DNA of 42,221 bases from Limisphaerales bacterium. Its GTDB lineage: Bacteria > Verrucomicrobiota > Verrucomicrobiia > Limisphaerales > BOG-1460. Each line of letters opens with the position of its first letter. The stretch's first letter is position 1. The position numbers and the translations under genes are program-made. Positions 1 to 8,748 of the stretch are shown in pieces. The stretch lies in contig PLQC01000045.1 in the NCBI GenBank assembly GCA_003159675.1, positions 1 through 42,221 of the forward strand, in the 5' to 3' direction. The notes under the pieces are model-generated. The model made no database searches. It saw only the letters and a program-made list of their open reading frames with translations, and was not told where the DNA came from.

Positions 1-67
1 CACATACCCGAAATTCGCGGATAAATCCTCCTTTTTTAAGTTCGGCGCGGCGGATGCACGGCCCGAG

Positions 68-304
68 TTATCTCAGGAGCAGTCGGCGGGGTGGGGCGGC
101 TTGTCTGGGCGGCGGGCCTGCGGGGGCGATGGCGGGTCCGGAGACCGTGCGTTTGCCCAGCGACGTGGCGCAGCGGGAGCAGGTAAATTCGTGCAATTCA
201 CCGGCAGGCAATACGAGCAACAGGCGCTCGCGCACCGGTTGAGAGGTCCCGCATTTCGGGCAATAGAGTTCGCTCGCGGTGAAGGCTCCAAACTGCTGTG
301 TCAT
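68..304 (-). CDS. small zinc-ribbon protein
   Basis: A 78-residue protein with two CxxC pairs (CPKC near residue 15 and CSRC near 42), which together form a likely four-cysteine zinc ribbon. The C-terminus is proline- and arginine-rich and probably disordered. It starts only 5 nt after the stop of the adenylate-kinase-like gene on the same strand, so it is probably the last gene of that short operon. The specific role is unknown. The CxxC spacing is seen in the sequence; metal binding is inferred from it. A spurious call is possible because the tail is low complexity and no clear ribosome binding site precedes the ATG. Confidence 0.5.
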   Translation of the reverse strand: MTQQFGAFTASELYCPKCGTSQPVRERLLLVLPAGELHEFTCSRCATSLGKRTVSGPAIAPAGPPPRQAAPPRRLLLR

Positions 305-309
305 GCAGG

Positions 310-891
310 CTAAACCTTTACGACGTGCCGCAGGATGTCAACCAGCACTTTTGCGGGGATCTGGTCGGCGTTGATGTTGTGCACGAGATTCCTGCCATAA
401 TAATGGAGCACCGGCTTTGTTTCTTCCTCGTATGTTTTCAGGCGGCGGCGGATGACCTTGAGACTGGCGTCATCAAGGCGGTTTTCCCGGATCGCCCGCC
501 GCTGGATGCGCTGGACCAGGCTTTGGCTGTTCGTGCTGCGCAGATAAAAGATGGCGAAGACATTCAGGGTGTCTTTGAGCATTTCAGCCTGAGGCACGTT
601 TCGCGGGATGCCGTCGAGCACCAGGGTGTCCAGCTTGGGCCGAAACCGGCCGGTCGCGGTGTTCGCTGCGATCGACTGGCGCCAGAGTTCGATCGTCGGC
701 TCGTCGGGCACCAGTTCACCCCGGCTGGAATACTCGACAAAAGTGAGGCCGACGGGGCCTTCGATGCTCAAGTTCCGGAAGACGTCACCGCAGGCGCAGT
801 GGAAAAAATTGGGAATGGTCCCCAGAATTCTTCCCTGAGTTCCCTTGCCTGCGCCGGGCGCGCCAAACAGCAGGATCGTTCTGTATTTCAT
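310..891 (-). CDS. adenylate-kinase-like nucleoside monophosphate kinase
   Basis: A 193-residue P-loop kinase of the adenylate kinase family, which transfers phosphate between ATP and a nucleoside monophosphate in the cytosol. The P-loop GAPGAGKGTQ sits at residues 9-18. It is followed by the NMP-binding GDVFR, the DGIPRN segment (family: DGFPRT) and an R-x-DD...RL-x-x-Y region close to the C-terminus. The LID is short, as in UMP/CMP and short adenylate kinases. The start chosen is the ATG giving MKYRTILLFG, because the 22 residues in frame upstream resemble no family member. CACGD replaces the usual S-T-GD, so this may be a divergent paralogue and not the housekeeping enzyme. The gene sits 62 nt downstream of the membrane-protein gene. 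Confidence 0.85.
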   Translation of the reverse strand: MKYRTILLFGAPGAGKGTQGRILGTIPNFFHCACGDVFRNLSIEGPVGLTFVEYSSRGELVPDEPTIELWRQSIAANTATGRFRPKLDTLVLDGIPRNVPQAEMLKDTLNVFAIFYLRSTNSQSLVQRIQRRAIRENRLDDASLKVIRRRLKTYEEETKPVLHYYGRNLVHNINADQIPAKVLVDILRHVVKV

Positions 892-953
892 AGGCAGTCG
901 GGAGCCGGAAGCAAGCAGGGGCTGGAAATTCCGTCCTCGGCCACCAACACCTC

Positions 954-1922
954 TCAAGCGTCCTTGTGTTTCAATTGGATTTCCTGGATCTCAGTGAACG
1001 GAACCATGACTTCCTCGCTCGCCGGGCCCTTTTGAACGGTGAGGTGAATGTCGTTGGCCGCAATTCTGGAGATGCGTTGCCCCACATATTCGCCCCGCGC
1101 GGATTTGAACACGAGCACCATATCCTTCTCGGCGTCCCGTCGGATGATGCCGAAAAACCCGGGGAACTTGGTCTCGAAGAAGCGGCGATTGAACGTGTAC
1201 GCGCCGCGCTGGAAGACCTGCGTGACGGGCAGGGAGGTCGTCGATCGCGCCCCTTCCCCGGGAATCAACCGCAAACTTCCGGGTGCGGCCCCAGCTGCCG
1301 GCTCGGCCGCCGGTGTTCCCGGAACGGAGAACGTCTGGACGGCGGCGGCCGTCACCTCGGGGGCAACCAATTCTTCCGAACTCGGCTCCGTCCGGGTTGG
1401 CAGCGAGAGGAAGACGATCGGCGACAGCACACCCACGAGCGGGATGGCGGCGAGGCCGCATACCAACACCTTCGGCTGCGAGCGAAAAACCGCTACTTCG
1501 AAAGCGGCGTAAATATTGGCGGCGTAAATCAAAATCAACACAAACACTCCGACACTCGATGAAAACAGGGCTCCGAACAACGATTGCACCTGGGGCCGTT
1601 CGAGGCGGAGCGGAATTCTCACTTTGATGTCCGGCCTCTTGGCATGTTCCTCCTGTGACACCTCCAGGAAAGGTTCGACCAGCGGCATTATCTTCGGATT
1701 CTGTCCAAGCTTCTTCAGGTCGTCCTGGGGAAACTTTGTCCACGGCACGCGATCCGCGTATTTGCCGTCGGCCAATCGCACGACCAGGCCGCTCTCATTG
1801 AAGGAGACGACGTCTCCGGACAGGGTTTGTCCGTCCAGAAGTTGGTACGTGTCCGCACGGGCGATTACCGCCGCCAACCACACCAATGCCAAGGCAATAC
1901 CGGTGCAATAAGTCGTTCGCAC
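954..1922 (-). CDS. membrane protein with SHD1-like N-terminal domain
   Basis: A 322-residue exported or membrane protein of unknown function. Residues 1-23 form a signal peptide ending in ARA/D. Residues 25-75 resemble the small SHD1-like beta domains common in Planctomycetes and Verrucomicrobia (DGQTLSGDVVSFNESGLVVR followed by a P-W-x-K-F segment). Two hydrophobic helices follow at about residues 115-138 and 147-172, then a Pro/Ala-rich linker. The conserved-looking C-terminal domain begins near FNRRFFETKFPGFF and ends in QEIQLKHKDA. A topology with periplasmic N-terminus and C-terminus around a helical hairpin is inferred. It is probably the first gene of the operon that runs through the kinase and zinc-ribbon genes. 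Confidence 0.7.
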   Translation of the reverse strand: MRTTYCTGIALALVWLAAVIARADTYQLLDGQTLSGDVVSFNESGLVVRLADGKYADRVPWTKFPQDDLKKLGQNPKIMPLVEPFLEVSQEEHAKRPDIKVRIPLRLERPQVQSLFGALFSSSVGVFVLILIYAANIYAAFEVAVFRSQPKVLVCGLAAIPLVGVLSPIVFLSLPTRTEPSSEELVAPEVTAAAVQTFSVPGTPAAEPAAGAAPGSLRLIPGEGARSTTSLPVTQVFQRGAYTFNRRFFETKFPGFFGIIRRDAEKDMVLVFKSARGEYVGQRISRIAANDIHLTVQKGPASEEVMVPFTEIQEIQLKHKDA

Positions 1923-2014
1923 AATCCGTGTTCCTTAACAAATGATTCCCTGCAAAGGAAGAAAATTCAACCGGCTGCCTGTCTTGACGGCGGGTTGGAC
2001 GGAGTTCCCAGGGT

Positions 2015-3430
2015 TCAGGCTGGCACGGCTCCCAGTGTTTCCGCCAGATCTTCCACCGACCAGTTGGACCGTGAGATCTGAAGCAGGTCCGCTGCGAAGC
2101 CATGCTGCCACACGGCTAAGCGAAGCGTCCGGCCTGCGTCGGCCGCCAAAGCCGGTTGCGCCAGGAAACCCGCCACAAATCCGCCAAGAACGTCGCCGGC
2201 CCCGCCTTGCGCCAGATGCGGATTTCCCGAGGAATTGACCCAAACCTGTCCCGTGCCGCGGCCGATGAGGGTCTGATGGCCTTTCAACACGACCCAGCAA
2301 TTGCCGAATTTCGTCGAAAGTTCGCGCAAGGATTGGAGACGATCCGCCTGGATCCGCGCAGAAGTCGTTTTCAAGAGCCGCGCCGCCTCGCCCGGGTGCG
2401 GCGTGATCACTCGAATCGCATTCTTCGGCGGAGCCTCCGCCGGCAACCAGTCGAGCGCACTGGCATCCACAACCACAGGCCCCTCAAACCCGGTCCACAA
2501 CCGGCCCGTCAACCGTCTCACTTCCCCGGGCAGATCTCGCGCGGCGAGTCCGGGTCCGACCAATACCGCGCTGAAGTCGCCGGACAGATCCGGATCGGTT
2601 TTCCAAGGATGAACCATTACGGCCTGCAACTGTGCCGCGATGGGGATATAGGCAGGTTCATGCGCGAAAAGAGAAAGCAGCCCCGGTTGGGCGCGCTGGG
2701 CTGCTCGGGCGGCCAGGACCGCCGCCCCGTGGTAGCCCACGCTGCCGGCGAGGATCGCGAGATGGCCGTGATCTCCCTTGTGATCCGCCGCCGGCCGCCG
2801 CGGCGGAAACCCCGCGAAATCCTCGCGCAATGTCCATTCGAGTTCACTCCTGATCGGACACGGAACCAGCCCGACGTCCATCGCGATTTCCAGCCGGCCG
2901 ACGTATTTCCACGCTTCCTGCTCGAGCATTCCTTTTTTCACCGCGCCAATCGTCAGGGTGACGGAAGCCTCGACAGCCGTACCCTCGGGCCTGCCGGTGT
3001 CCGCGTTCAACCCGGAGGGAACATCCACCGCCAGGACCTGCAACCGGCCGGCGTTGATGCGTTGGATGAATCGAATCCACGGCTGATCCAGGCCGCGGTT
3101 GATGCCAATTCCGAAAAGGCCGTCAATGACCAGCGCAGGCCGAAGCGACAAGATGGCGTCCAACTTCGGGAATGCGGCTTCGGGATCCCCGGCTTCCAGC
3201 ACTTCCGCGCGTCGCTCGATCAGGTACTCCCGCGCCCAACGCGCATCATCCCCATTGTGCCCTTTGCCGGCCACGATCAGGATGAGGTCGCCGGGTTTGG
3301 TCAACTCCAGGGCACGATGAGCGACGGCTTGGCCCACGCGCCGGATGACTTCCGCTTCGGTCCGTCCTGCGGTCCACGTGACGCTTTCCCACTCGCGCAT
3401 CTGCGCGATACCGATGACAGGGACTGGCAT
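2015..3430 (-). CDS. nnr: bifunctional NAD(P)H-hydrate epimerase / ADP-dependent NAD(P)H-hydrate dehydratase
   Basis: A 471-residue fusion that repairs damaged NAD(P)HX. The epimerase (about residues 1-215) interconverts the R and S hydrates, and the dehydratase (about 225-471) restores NAD(P)H using ADP. The N-terminal half shows AGKGHNGDDARWAREYL, DGLFGIG and AVDVPSGLNADTGRP. The C-terminal half shows KGDHGHLAILAGS, VGPGL, TPHPGEAARLL, LKGHQTLIG and GNPHLAQGGAGDVLGG, the last being the family nucleotide-binding loop. Length is slightly short for the usual fused enzyme of about 500 residues. It lies alone on the minus strand with gaps of about 92 and 108 bp to its neighbours, so it is likely a separate transcription unit. 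Confidence 0.93.
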   Translation of the reverse strand: MPVPVIGIAQMREWESVTWTAGRTEAEVIRRVGQAVAHRALELTKPGDLILIVAGKGHNGDDARWAREYLIERRAEVLEAGDPEAAFPKLDAILSLRPALVIDGLFGIGINRGLDQPWIRFIQRINAGRLQVLAVDVPSGLNADTGRPEGTAVEASVTLTIGAVKKGMLEQEAWKYVGRLEIAMDVGLVPCPIRSELEWTLREDFAGFPPRRPAADHKGDHGHLAILAGSVGYHGAAVLAARAAQRAQPGLLSLFAHEPAYIPIAAQLQAVMVHPWKTDPDLSGDFSAVLVGPGLAARDLPGEVRRLTGRLWTGFEGPVVVDASALDWLPAEAPPKNAIRVITPHPGEAARLLKTTSARIQADRLQSLRELSTKFGNCWVVLKGHQTLIGRGTGQVWVNSSGNPHLAQGGAGDVLGGFVAGFLAQPALAADAGRTLRLAVWQHGFAADLLQISRSNWSVEDLAETLGAVPA

Positions 3431-3538
3431 ACGGAAAGGATATCGCGATGGCTGCCGGACAGGAAGAGATTTGCTTCACATCCCCGGGTGCTGCCCGTCG
3501 TCCGGAACCCTCCGTTCAGGCGCGAAGCGCGTCGGAGT

Positions 3539-4186
3539 CTAATTCGAACTTGGAGGGGGTGCAGCCTTATTGCTTTTCTTGTGCTGCTTCGGCTGATTCT
3601 GGCCCGGGGTCGGTTGAATGCCTGCGGCTTGTTGTTGCGCGGCCAATGCCTGATTTCGTTCGGCCATCAACTCAAGAGCAAGGGCTGCCTGCTGCGCCTG
3701 TCGCGCGGCTTCCTCCTTCTTCTGCTCCGACCGAAGCGCTGCGCGTTGTTCGGCCACAGCGACCCGGTTGGTGGGCACGCCCAGGGATTCCAATTCGGTC
3801 AGGGACAGGTTTGTATAACTGAGTCGGCCGCCGCCTCCCGGACATCGGTAGATGATTCCGTCCATGTCTGCGTACACCAGCTCCGCATGGATCGATTCGC
3901 CCCCGGCGTTCGCAATGGTCTCAGATCGGTTGGTGAAATAGATGTTTTGGGCGAGACAATCGAGGCAACCCGTCAGCATGAGAAGGCTCACCGTTGCCGC
4001 ACAGAGGAGCCTGGACGGGTGGCGGGTGCGCCGCCGCTGAGAACCTGCATGGCGGAAGCGGCAGGCGCGGGTTTCGCATTCGGGAAGGGCACAAACATCC
4101 ACTGTGCTGTACCAACTGGACATGCTACCAACGTTGCCGAGGGAGAACCGTTTGTCGAGAACAAGTTTTGAGGACGGATAGCCCAT
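3539..4186 (-). CDS. putative lipoprotein with Gln/Ala-rich coiled tail
   Basis: An unrecognised protein of up to 215 residues. A hydrophobic stretch ending in the lipobox-like LTGC lies near residue 74, so the annotated N-terminus is probably too long. The upstream residues are Arg-rich and include no ATG close to the hydrophobic segment, which leaves the true start unresolved; the next in-frame ATG upstream is at 4123. After the cysteine a compact region (IYFTNRSETIANAGGESIHA and on) precedes a Gln/Ala-rich predicted coiled coil and a Lys/Pro/Asn-rich end. An inverted repeat lies directly upstream. The envelope location is inferred from the lipobox only. Confidence 0.5.
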   Translation of the reverse strand: MGYPSSKLVLDKRFSLGNVGSMSSWYSTVDVCALPECETRACRFRHAGSQRRRTRHPSRLLCAATVSLLMLTGCLDCLAQNIYFTNRSETIANAGGESIHAELVYADMDGIIYRCPGGGGRLSYTNLSLTELESLGVPTNRVAVAEQRAALRSEQKKEEAARQAQQAALALELMAERNQALAAQQQAAGIQPTPGQNQPKQHKKSNKAAPPPSSN

Positions 4187-4193
4187 TGAAAAA

Positions 4194-4270
4194 GCAGGAG
4201 CCGACGTGAGGAGGCTCTGAATTCACCCTCGTTGCCGAAGAGATTTGAGCCTCCTCACATCGGCTCCTGC
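4194..4270. repeat. 24-bp inverted repeat, REP-like palindromic element
   Basis: The left arm (4194-4217, starting GCAGGAGCCGACGTGAGG) is the reverse complement of the right arm (4247-4270) with one mismatch; the loop is 29 nt. There is no T-run on either side, so it is not a textbook intrinsic terminator. It lies between the HDOD gene end and the start of the possible lipoprotein gene. It probably belongs to a dispersed palindromic repeat family, but only one copy is visible here. Confidence 0.75.
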
Positions 4271-4316
4271 AACGGAAAGAGTTTTTAAACGGGCTGATAG
4301 GGCTCGGGCCGGCGCG

Positions 4317-5171
4317 TTAACCGACCACCTGCACCAGTTCCATGGCCCGCGCGCCGGATTTGCGGACCGCTTCCAGCCATTCATCCTGTTCCCGTATATT
4401 CAGTTCAAAAACCTGCACAATGCGTTCGTTGCTCTTGAACGCATACGCTTCCGAACCGGGTTCCGCCTCGGCGAGATGGGCGATCCGGTTGGCCAGATGG
4501 GTGATGGCGGAGAGTTGTGGGCTGGGCTCCAAGGCCGGCTTATGATGGTGAGCGATCGCCTCGACGATCCAATCCGGGAGACGCCAGATGTGAAGCAGGC
4601 AAGCCCCCACCTCGGCGTGGTCGGTGCCCAGAACCTCGCGTTCCGCCTCGATGCTGCCCAACCCTTCGTCCTCACTGTGCTTGTGGATCGCCGAGTGCGC
4701 CTCACCTGACAACACCTCCGCCATGACCAGCTTGCCGATGTCGTGAAGCAACCCCGCGGTAAAAGCGACCGAAGCGTCCACGCCAATATAAAGGCTGCGA
4801 TTGACCGCGGTTTCAGCCGCGGTCGCGGCCATGAATGAATGCCGCCACAGGCCGTTTTTCTCGATCCCGTAACAGGGCAGGGCGCTGGTCATGCCGCTTC
4901 CGAACGCCAGCGAAAGAACCATGCTGAGAACCTGGTTGTAGCCCAGCAGCAGCACGGCCTGGTCGATCGAGGAAACCTTTTCCGCCAAACCCAGCGCCGA
5001 CGAATTGCAGACCCGCAGCAACTTGGCCGTGAGGAGAGGGTCGGACCGGATCAGGTCGATCGCCTCGCCGGTGTTGTTCTCGGAGTCTTCCAGCAAATCG
5101 ACCAATTTCAGGCCCGCCGTGGAAATTCGAGGCAGGTTCCGGGCTCTGGCCACAATTTGATGGGCGGTCAT
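4317..5171 (-). CDS. HDOD domain signal-transduction protein
   Basis: A 284-residue protein made almost wholly of an HDOD domain, a catalytically variable relative of HD-GYP phosphohydrolases found in bacterial signalling proteins. The sequence shows the typical opening (LPRISTAGLKLVDLLEDSEN), the helix with LLTAKLLRVCNSS, the SSIDQAVLLLG segment and LLHDIGKLVMAEVL near the middle, then AIAHHHKP. The HDIGK motif is retained, whereas many HDOD proteins have lost it, so residual metal binding is possible. No receiver or output domain is attached, and no partner gene is adjacent. The target is unknown. Confidence 0.88.
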   Translation of the reverse strand: MTAHQIVARARNLPRISTAGLKLVDLLEDSENNTGEAIDLIRSDPLLTAKLLRVCNSSALGLAEKVSSIDQAVLLLGYNQVLSMVLSLAFGSGMTSALPCYGIEKNGLWRHSFMAATAAETAVNRSLYIGVDASVAFTAGLLHDIGKLVMAEVLSGEAHSAIHKHSEDEGLGSIEAEREVLGTDHAEVGACLLHIWRLPDWIVEAIAHHHKPALEPSPQLSAITHLANRIAHLAEAEPGSEAYAFKSNERIVQVFELNIREQDEWLEAVRKSGARAMELVQVVG

Positions 5172-5525
5172 GCGATGATGGTAAAATTCAAATATTGTTT
5201 TTGCTCATGGTACTTGACCAACCTCTTCCCCGCGCGGCCCCGCGCCCAAAAGCGTATGGACCGGCGGGCAAGCCGCAAGGAAAAATGCGCGCAAATCAAC
5301 GACTGGATTTACGGACAAGATCCGTCCCGGAGCCCATCGTGATGGAATCCTGGAAGTCATCTCGTAACCGTCCGATGAGCCGGGCTCCGTGAGCCGTTGT
5401 TCACTATTTCAAGGCCCGGCGAACCAACGGACTTCCTCTCCGAGGAAACATGCTAAAATACCCGTCAATTAATGACTTTATGCATACCCGACCCATTGGT
5501 GTCCTGAGAAGCAGCGTTGTGATGA
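5172..5525. other. intergenic region, nothing recognised
   Basis: The 354 bp between the HDOD gene and the end of the protease gene. No credible coding signal, tRNA or strong hairpin was seen. It would hold the promoter of the HDOD gene (minus strand) and the 3' end of the protease transcript. Confidence 0.4.
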
Positions 5526-7535
5526 TCATCGTGTGAGAGACCGGTAGAACCGCGTTTGATAACTGGCCGCGTTGGTGTCGGTGAATTGCCAGTTGCCGTC
5601 GGCTCCGGCGATGTTGGTTGAGAGTGGTTGCCAGATGACGGGCGGTGAAAGGTTGGTGGCAGAAAGCACCACATTGGTTGAACTGGGCGGACACACGAAA
5701 GAGAGCGTCACGCTGCCGTCGGAATTGCGAAGGGTTCGATAAATGAACGGCGAACTGGTCAGGACATTGATGAGGTTGGTCCCGGTCGGCGTTCCCCACC
5801 CCGTACAAAGGTCGTAGCCGGCAGTGGCGTAATAAAGGCCGGAACTATGGCTGTTAGTATTGTTACCTGTCGTGATGTCATGGAAGCAGGTGGAGTACAG
5901 TGATCCCGTGCCGATTGCGTAGAGGGCGGGGTTAAGAAAACCAACCATTGGTTCCCCATAAATTGCGGCCTGCTGGTTGACCAAGGCTGTGAAGCCCGCC
6001 CACAAGGGGGCTGCAATACTGGTGCCCCACCACCAGTCTTTGGACCCATTGTTCCACACGACCCAGGCGTTATATGCAACAAGCGAGACATCCGGAACGT
6101 TGCGCCTCGAAGTCGATCCGTGGTTCGTCGTCATGTTGATCCCTTGCTGCCAGCTCGGAATTGAAAAATTACCCATGTAACTGGTGCTGCTGCCTCCGCC
6201 GCTCCCATTGGTGCCATTGCCGTTGTTCCAAGTGGTCTCAGATACCCAGGAACCGCCTGGGCCGGTCGTCGTCAACATCGTGCCGCCAACCAGCGTGACA
6301 TTCGGGTCGTCTGTCCACTGCGTTACCCCACTGTAAAAGGCCAGATAGTCCCCGGAACACTGGAAAAACGACTGCCCTTGCACGGCAAATTCCTGGTAAA
6401 CCGTGTCTGCGTTTGGGTCATCGTAATCGAAAAGCCAGGAAGAGCTGAGTTGTTTTGCGATATTGTCTTCCTGCATCTGCTTCAGGATGTCCACCCAATA
6501 GTAACAGCAGTTAGGGGCTTCATAGACAATCACCTTGGAAAGTCCTGGCGCCATTGAGACCACCATTTCGATGTCCAGTGACACCTCTCCCACCCGGTTA
6601 GCATCAGTGTCCGGGGTTCCACCGAACCCATCAATCAGGACATTCGTCAGGGTGACGTTCGGCAGGTTGGCATTGGTTTCATAGGTCCTGATGTCGCTTG
6701 TGTAATATCCGTCCAATTCCAGCAGTCCGACGGCCTGCCCAGCACCGATCAGTGAAGTGCCCGGAACGTAGGCTGCCCGGAAATCGTTTCCCCAATAAGC
6801 ACCGCCTGGTCCAGAACCCGCCGCAGGCGTGGCGTCCGCCCCTTGCTTTCGCGGTGTTCCGATATGCCCTGACGGGCGAGGCAGGATGTAGTTGTTAAGA
6901 CTGCTGATGTGCAGTATAGGAACAGCCAGGTCGAGGGATGGTTCGACATTCGGCGCATAAAACGTGCGGGCTTCTGTTGGGTGAGTATAGACCAGCATGG
7001 TCACATGGAAGGCCTTCTCGATATCTGCCACTGTACCATCAACGCGCAACAATGTGCGGTCAGCATGGGTGCCGCTCACCTCCAGACCGTTCGCTTGCGA
7101 GAAGGTGACAACGGCCTGATAATCCTGTTCCGTCGGACCGAACCTCTCGGCTATTTGCTGCGGTGTTAAGTACCGACGGTATTGGGGACTAGAGGGATCA
7201 TCAATCTGCTGGAGCAAGTTGTTGAACTCTTCCCGGTTGCGCAGTGGCAACCCTATCACCAGGCTCAGGCGCTCTTGAGCCGGCAGGCGTCCCACCGGCT
7301 GCAAGTGGAAATCTCCCACAGCAGCCGGCACGTGACCGTGTAGCGTCTGCCTTTCCGCCGCGTGTGCCGCCGTTACGGAGAGGACGAGAACTAGCATTAG
7401 AGAGAAGAAGTTTGCTCTCGTGGCAAGAATCCAGTCGCAAATCAAGGGAATCGTATAAACGGCTGTCCAAAAGCCGTTTTTTCCAAACTGGATTTTATCC
7501 GACATTTCCCATGTGGCTTTACTCCTCACGTCCAT
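5526..7535 (-). CDS. exported S53 (sedolisin/pro-kumamolisin) serine protease
   Basis: A secreted acid-active serine carboxyl protease of the sedolisin family, 669 residues from the longest start. After a hydrophobic signal ending in AAHA near residue 59 comes the pro-kumamolisin activation domain (QIDDPSSPQYRRYLTPQQIA, RTLLRVDGTVADIEKAF). The catalytic domain has the Glu/Asp pair in GEVSLDIEMVVSMAP, the nucleophile in GTSIAAPLWAGF near residue 506, and calcium-site segments HDITTGNN and AGYDLCTGWGTPTG. About 65 C-terminal residues form an extra beta-rich domain ending in RFYRSLTR, a tail often seen in verrucomicrobial exported proteins. The start is uncertain: the hydrophobic core lies about 45 residues in, so a TTG about 30 codons downstream giving LICDWILATR is an alternative. 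Confidence 0.92.
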   Translation of the reverse strand: MDVRSKATWEMSDKIQFGKNGFWTAVYTIPLICDWILATRANFFSLMLVLVLSVTAAHAAERQTLHGHVPAAVGDFHLQPVGRLPAQERLSLVIGLPLRNREEFNNLLQQIDDPSSPQYRRYLTPQQIAERFGPTEQDYQAVVTFSQANGLEVSGTHADRTLLRVDGTVADIEKAFHVTMLVYTHPTEARTFYAPNVEPSLDLAVPILHISSLNNYILPRPSGHIGTPRKQGADATPAAGSGPGGAYWGNDFRAAYVPGTSLIGAGQAVGLLELDGYYTSDIRTYETNANLPNVTLTNVLIDGFGGTPDTDANRVGEVSLDIEMVVSMAPGLSKVIVYEAPNCCYYWVDILKQMQEDNIAKQLSSSWLFDYDDPNADTVYQEFAVQGQSFFQCSGDYLAFYSGVTQWTDDPNVTLVGGTMLTTTGPGGSWVSETTWNNGNGTNGSGGGSSTSYMGNFSIPSWQQGINMTTNHGSTSRRNVPDVSLVAYNAWVVWNNGSKDWWWGTSIAAPLWAGFTALVNQQAAIYGEPMVGFLNPALYAIGTGSLYSTCFHDITTGNNTNSHSSGLYYATAGYDLCTGWGTPTGTNLINVLTSSPFIYRTLRNSDGSVTLSFVCPPSSTNVVLSATNLSPPVIWQPLSTNIAGADGNWQFTDTNAASYQTRFYRSLTR

Positions 7536-8249
7536 CCGGCCGATTCAGTTTCATTGACCAACATCTTATCAGCTCTGCCAGTTCCATCAAACCTTTCCTC
7601 GGCTCCAAGACCGGGTGGGTGGTGTAAAAGCGTAGGGAGCGGATGTATCTGGGTTTCACGCAAATGAACAGCTCCATTATATGTCAATGACACTGACTTG
7701 TGAAGCGAATCCGGGAAATCCGGGTTTAGAACTCACTTGCCTGTCGCGTCCCGGCACCGCAAAGCATTCACTCCTTCGGATGAACAAAGCGGCATGTCTC
7801 GGCTTCTTGGCAAATCTCTTGGCAAATCCAGTCATGCCGAATCGCCCCAAAACGGTTACACCCATTCTGACTGTTTTGCCAGGCCGGCATTTGGGTTGGA
7901 CACGGTATCCGGCTGCAGGGCAGATTTGGCGACGGCAAACTGACCCGAATACAGAATTTCTTGAATCAGCAGAGGCGAGGGTCGGAATCGGGCGGTTCAC
8001 GTCTGTTTTCAGTGGTAAAAATATGATATTTCATCAACAAATGCAAGCAACTCTTTCACTACCCGGACGAACCATTACTTACCCACTTACTGAAGGTTTT
8101 ACTGAGTGCGTTCACTGAAGGTTTTCAATATTCGTAAGATAGTGGTTCGTTTGAAATTATGCTTTGGAATGTGAGCAGAGTTTGAATTGGCATTTGCACC
8201 CATCATGCTTGCACAGTCGGCGAGAGTGTGACAACTTTCACACGCCATC
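7536..8249. other. long intergenic region with no convincing gene
   Basis: About 714 bp. Both strands are open over 7677-8118, but neither predicted peptide has a recognisable domain, a believable start or normal composition, so no gene is called. The 12-bp direct repeat ACTGAAGGTTTT occurs at 8089-8100 and 8114-8125, upstream of the efflux genes. An operator role would be a guess. Confidence 0.4.
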
Positions 8250-8591
8250 GTGCGACTAAACTGGAAATGCCGGAAATGTTTTAGTTTTGGCCCGACTGCA
8301 AAAGCAGTTCTGTCCACGCTACTCGTTTGGCAGATACTGGCCCTCTTGGCGTTGGCTGCCTATCCGGCCCTACATCATGCTCTTCATCATGACAGCGACA
8401 GTTCGGAACATCATTGCGCTGTCACCATGTTCGCTCACGGTCATGTGGATTCGTCGGTCGTGGAAGTGGCAGCCGTGATCCCGGTTGCACCCTTTGAATT
8501 TATTCCGCTGACTTCGGCTTCAGTTTTTAACGCGCTGGTGGAAACGCTTCCGCCTGGCCGCGGCCCGCCGGTTTCGCTCCTCCATTCCTGA
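8250..8591 (+). CDS. small His-rich membrane or exported protein
   Basis: A 113-residue protein from a GTG start. A hydrophobic stretch at about residues 18-40 is followed by a histidine-rich segment, LHHALHHDSDSSEHHCAVTM, with HGH further on. The rest is hydrophobic and proline-rich. It stands just upstream of the metal RND efflux genes on the same strand. Small His-rich proteins in this position occur in copper and heavy-metal loci, so periplasmic metal binding is a reasonable inference. It was not matched to a named family, though DUF2946-like proteins have a similar layout. Confidence 0.6.
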   Translation: MRLNWKCRKCFSFGPTAKAVLSTLLVWQILALLALAAYPALHHALHHDSDSSEHHCAVTMFAHGHVDSSVVEVAAVIPVAPFEFIPLTSASVFNALVETLPPGRGPPVSLLHS

Positions 8592-8598
8592 AAATTCA

Positions 8599-8616
8599 CC
8601 GGTCTTCGTGGACCGG
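8599..8616 (+). terminator. possible weak intrinsic terminator
   Basis: A perfect 6-bp stem, CCGGTC/GACCGG, with a 6-nt loop, 8 nt after the stop of the His-rich protein gene. It is followed by a T-rich but interrupted run. It could attenuate transcription between that gene and the efflux operon. Confidence 0.35.
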
Positions 8617-8748
8617 ATTTCGTTAGTTTGGTTTAACCCGAATAATTACGGCACCATGCCTTTGGGCGGGGGCCGTTTGGAAAATTGAGGGAATGCGCAA
8701 TTATGAAGAATTTAACCATCAGGCCGGTGGAACTCCACCTACAAGTCA

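Noticed and set aside
2156-4171. 671-residue plus-strand open frame
   Set aside because: Antisense to the NAD(P)HX repair gene and the lipoprotein gene, Arg/Pro/Gln-rich with no domain.
7677-8118. Overlapping open frames on both strands (107 and 145 residues) between the protease and efflux genes
   Set aside because: No domain, odd composition, no ribosome binding site, and both strands open at once, which is common by chance in GC-rich DNA.
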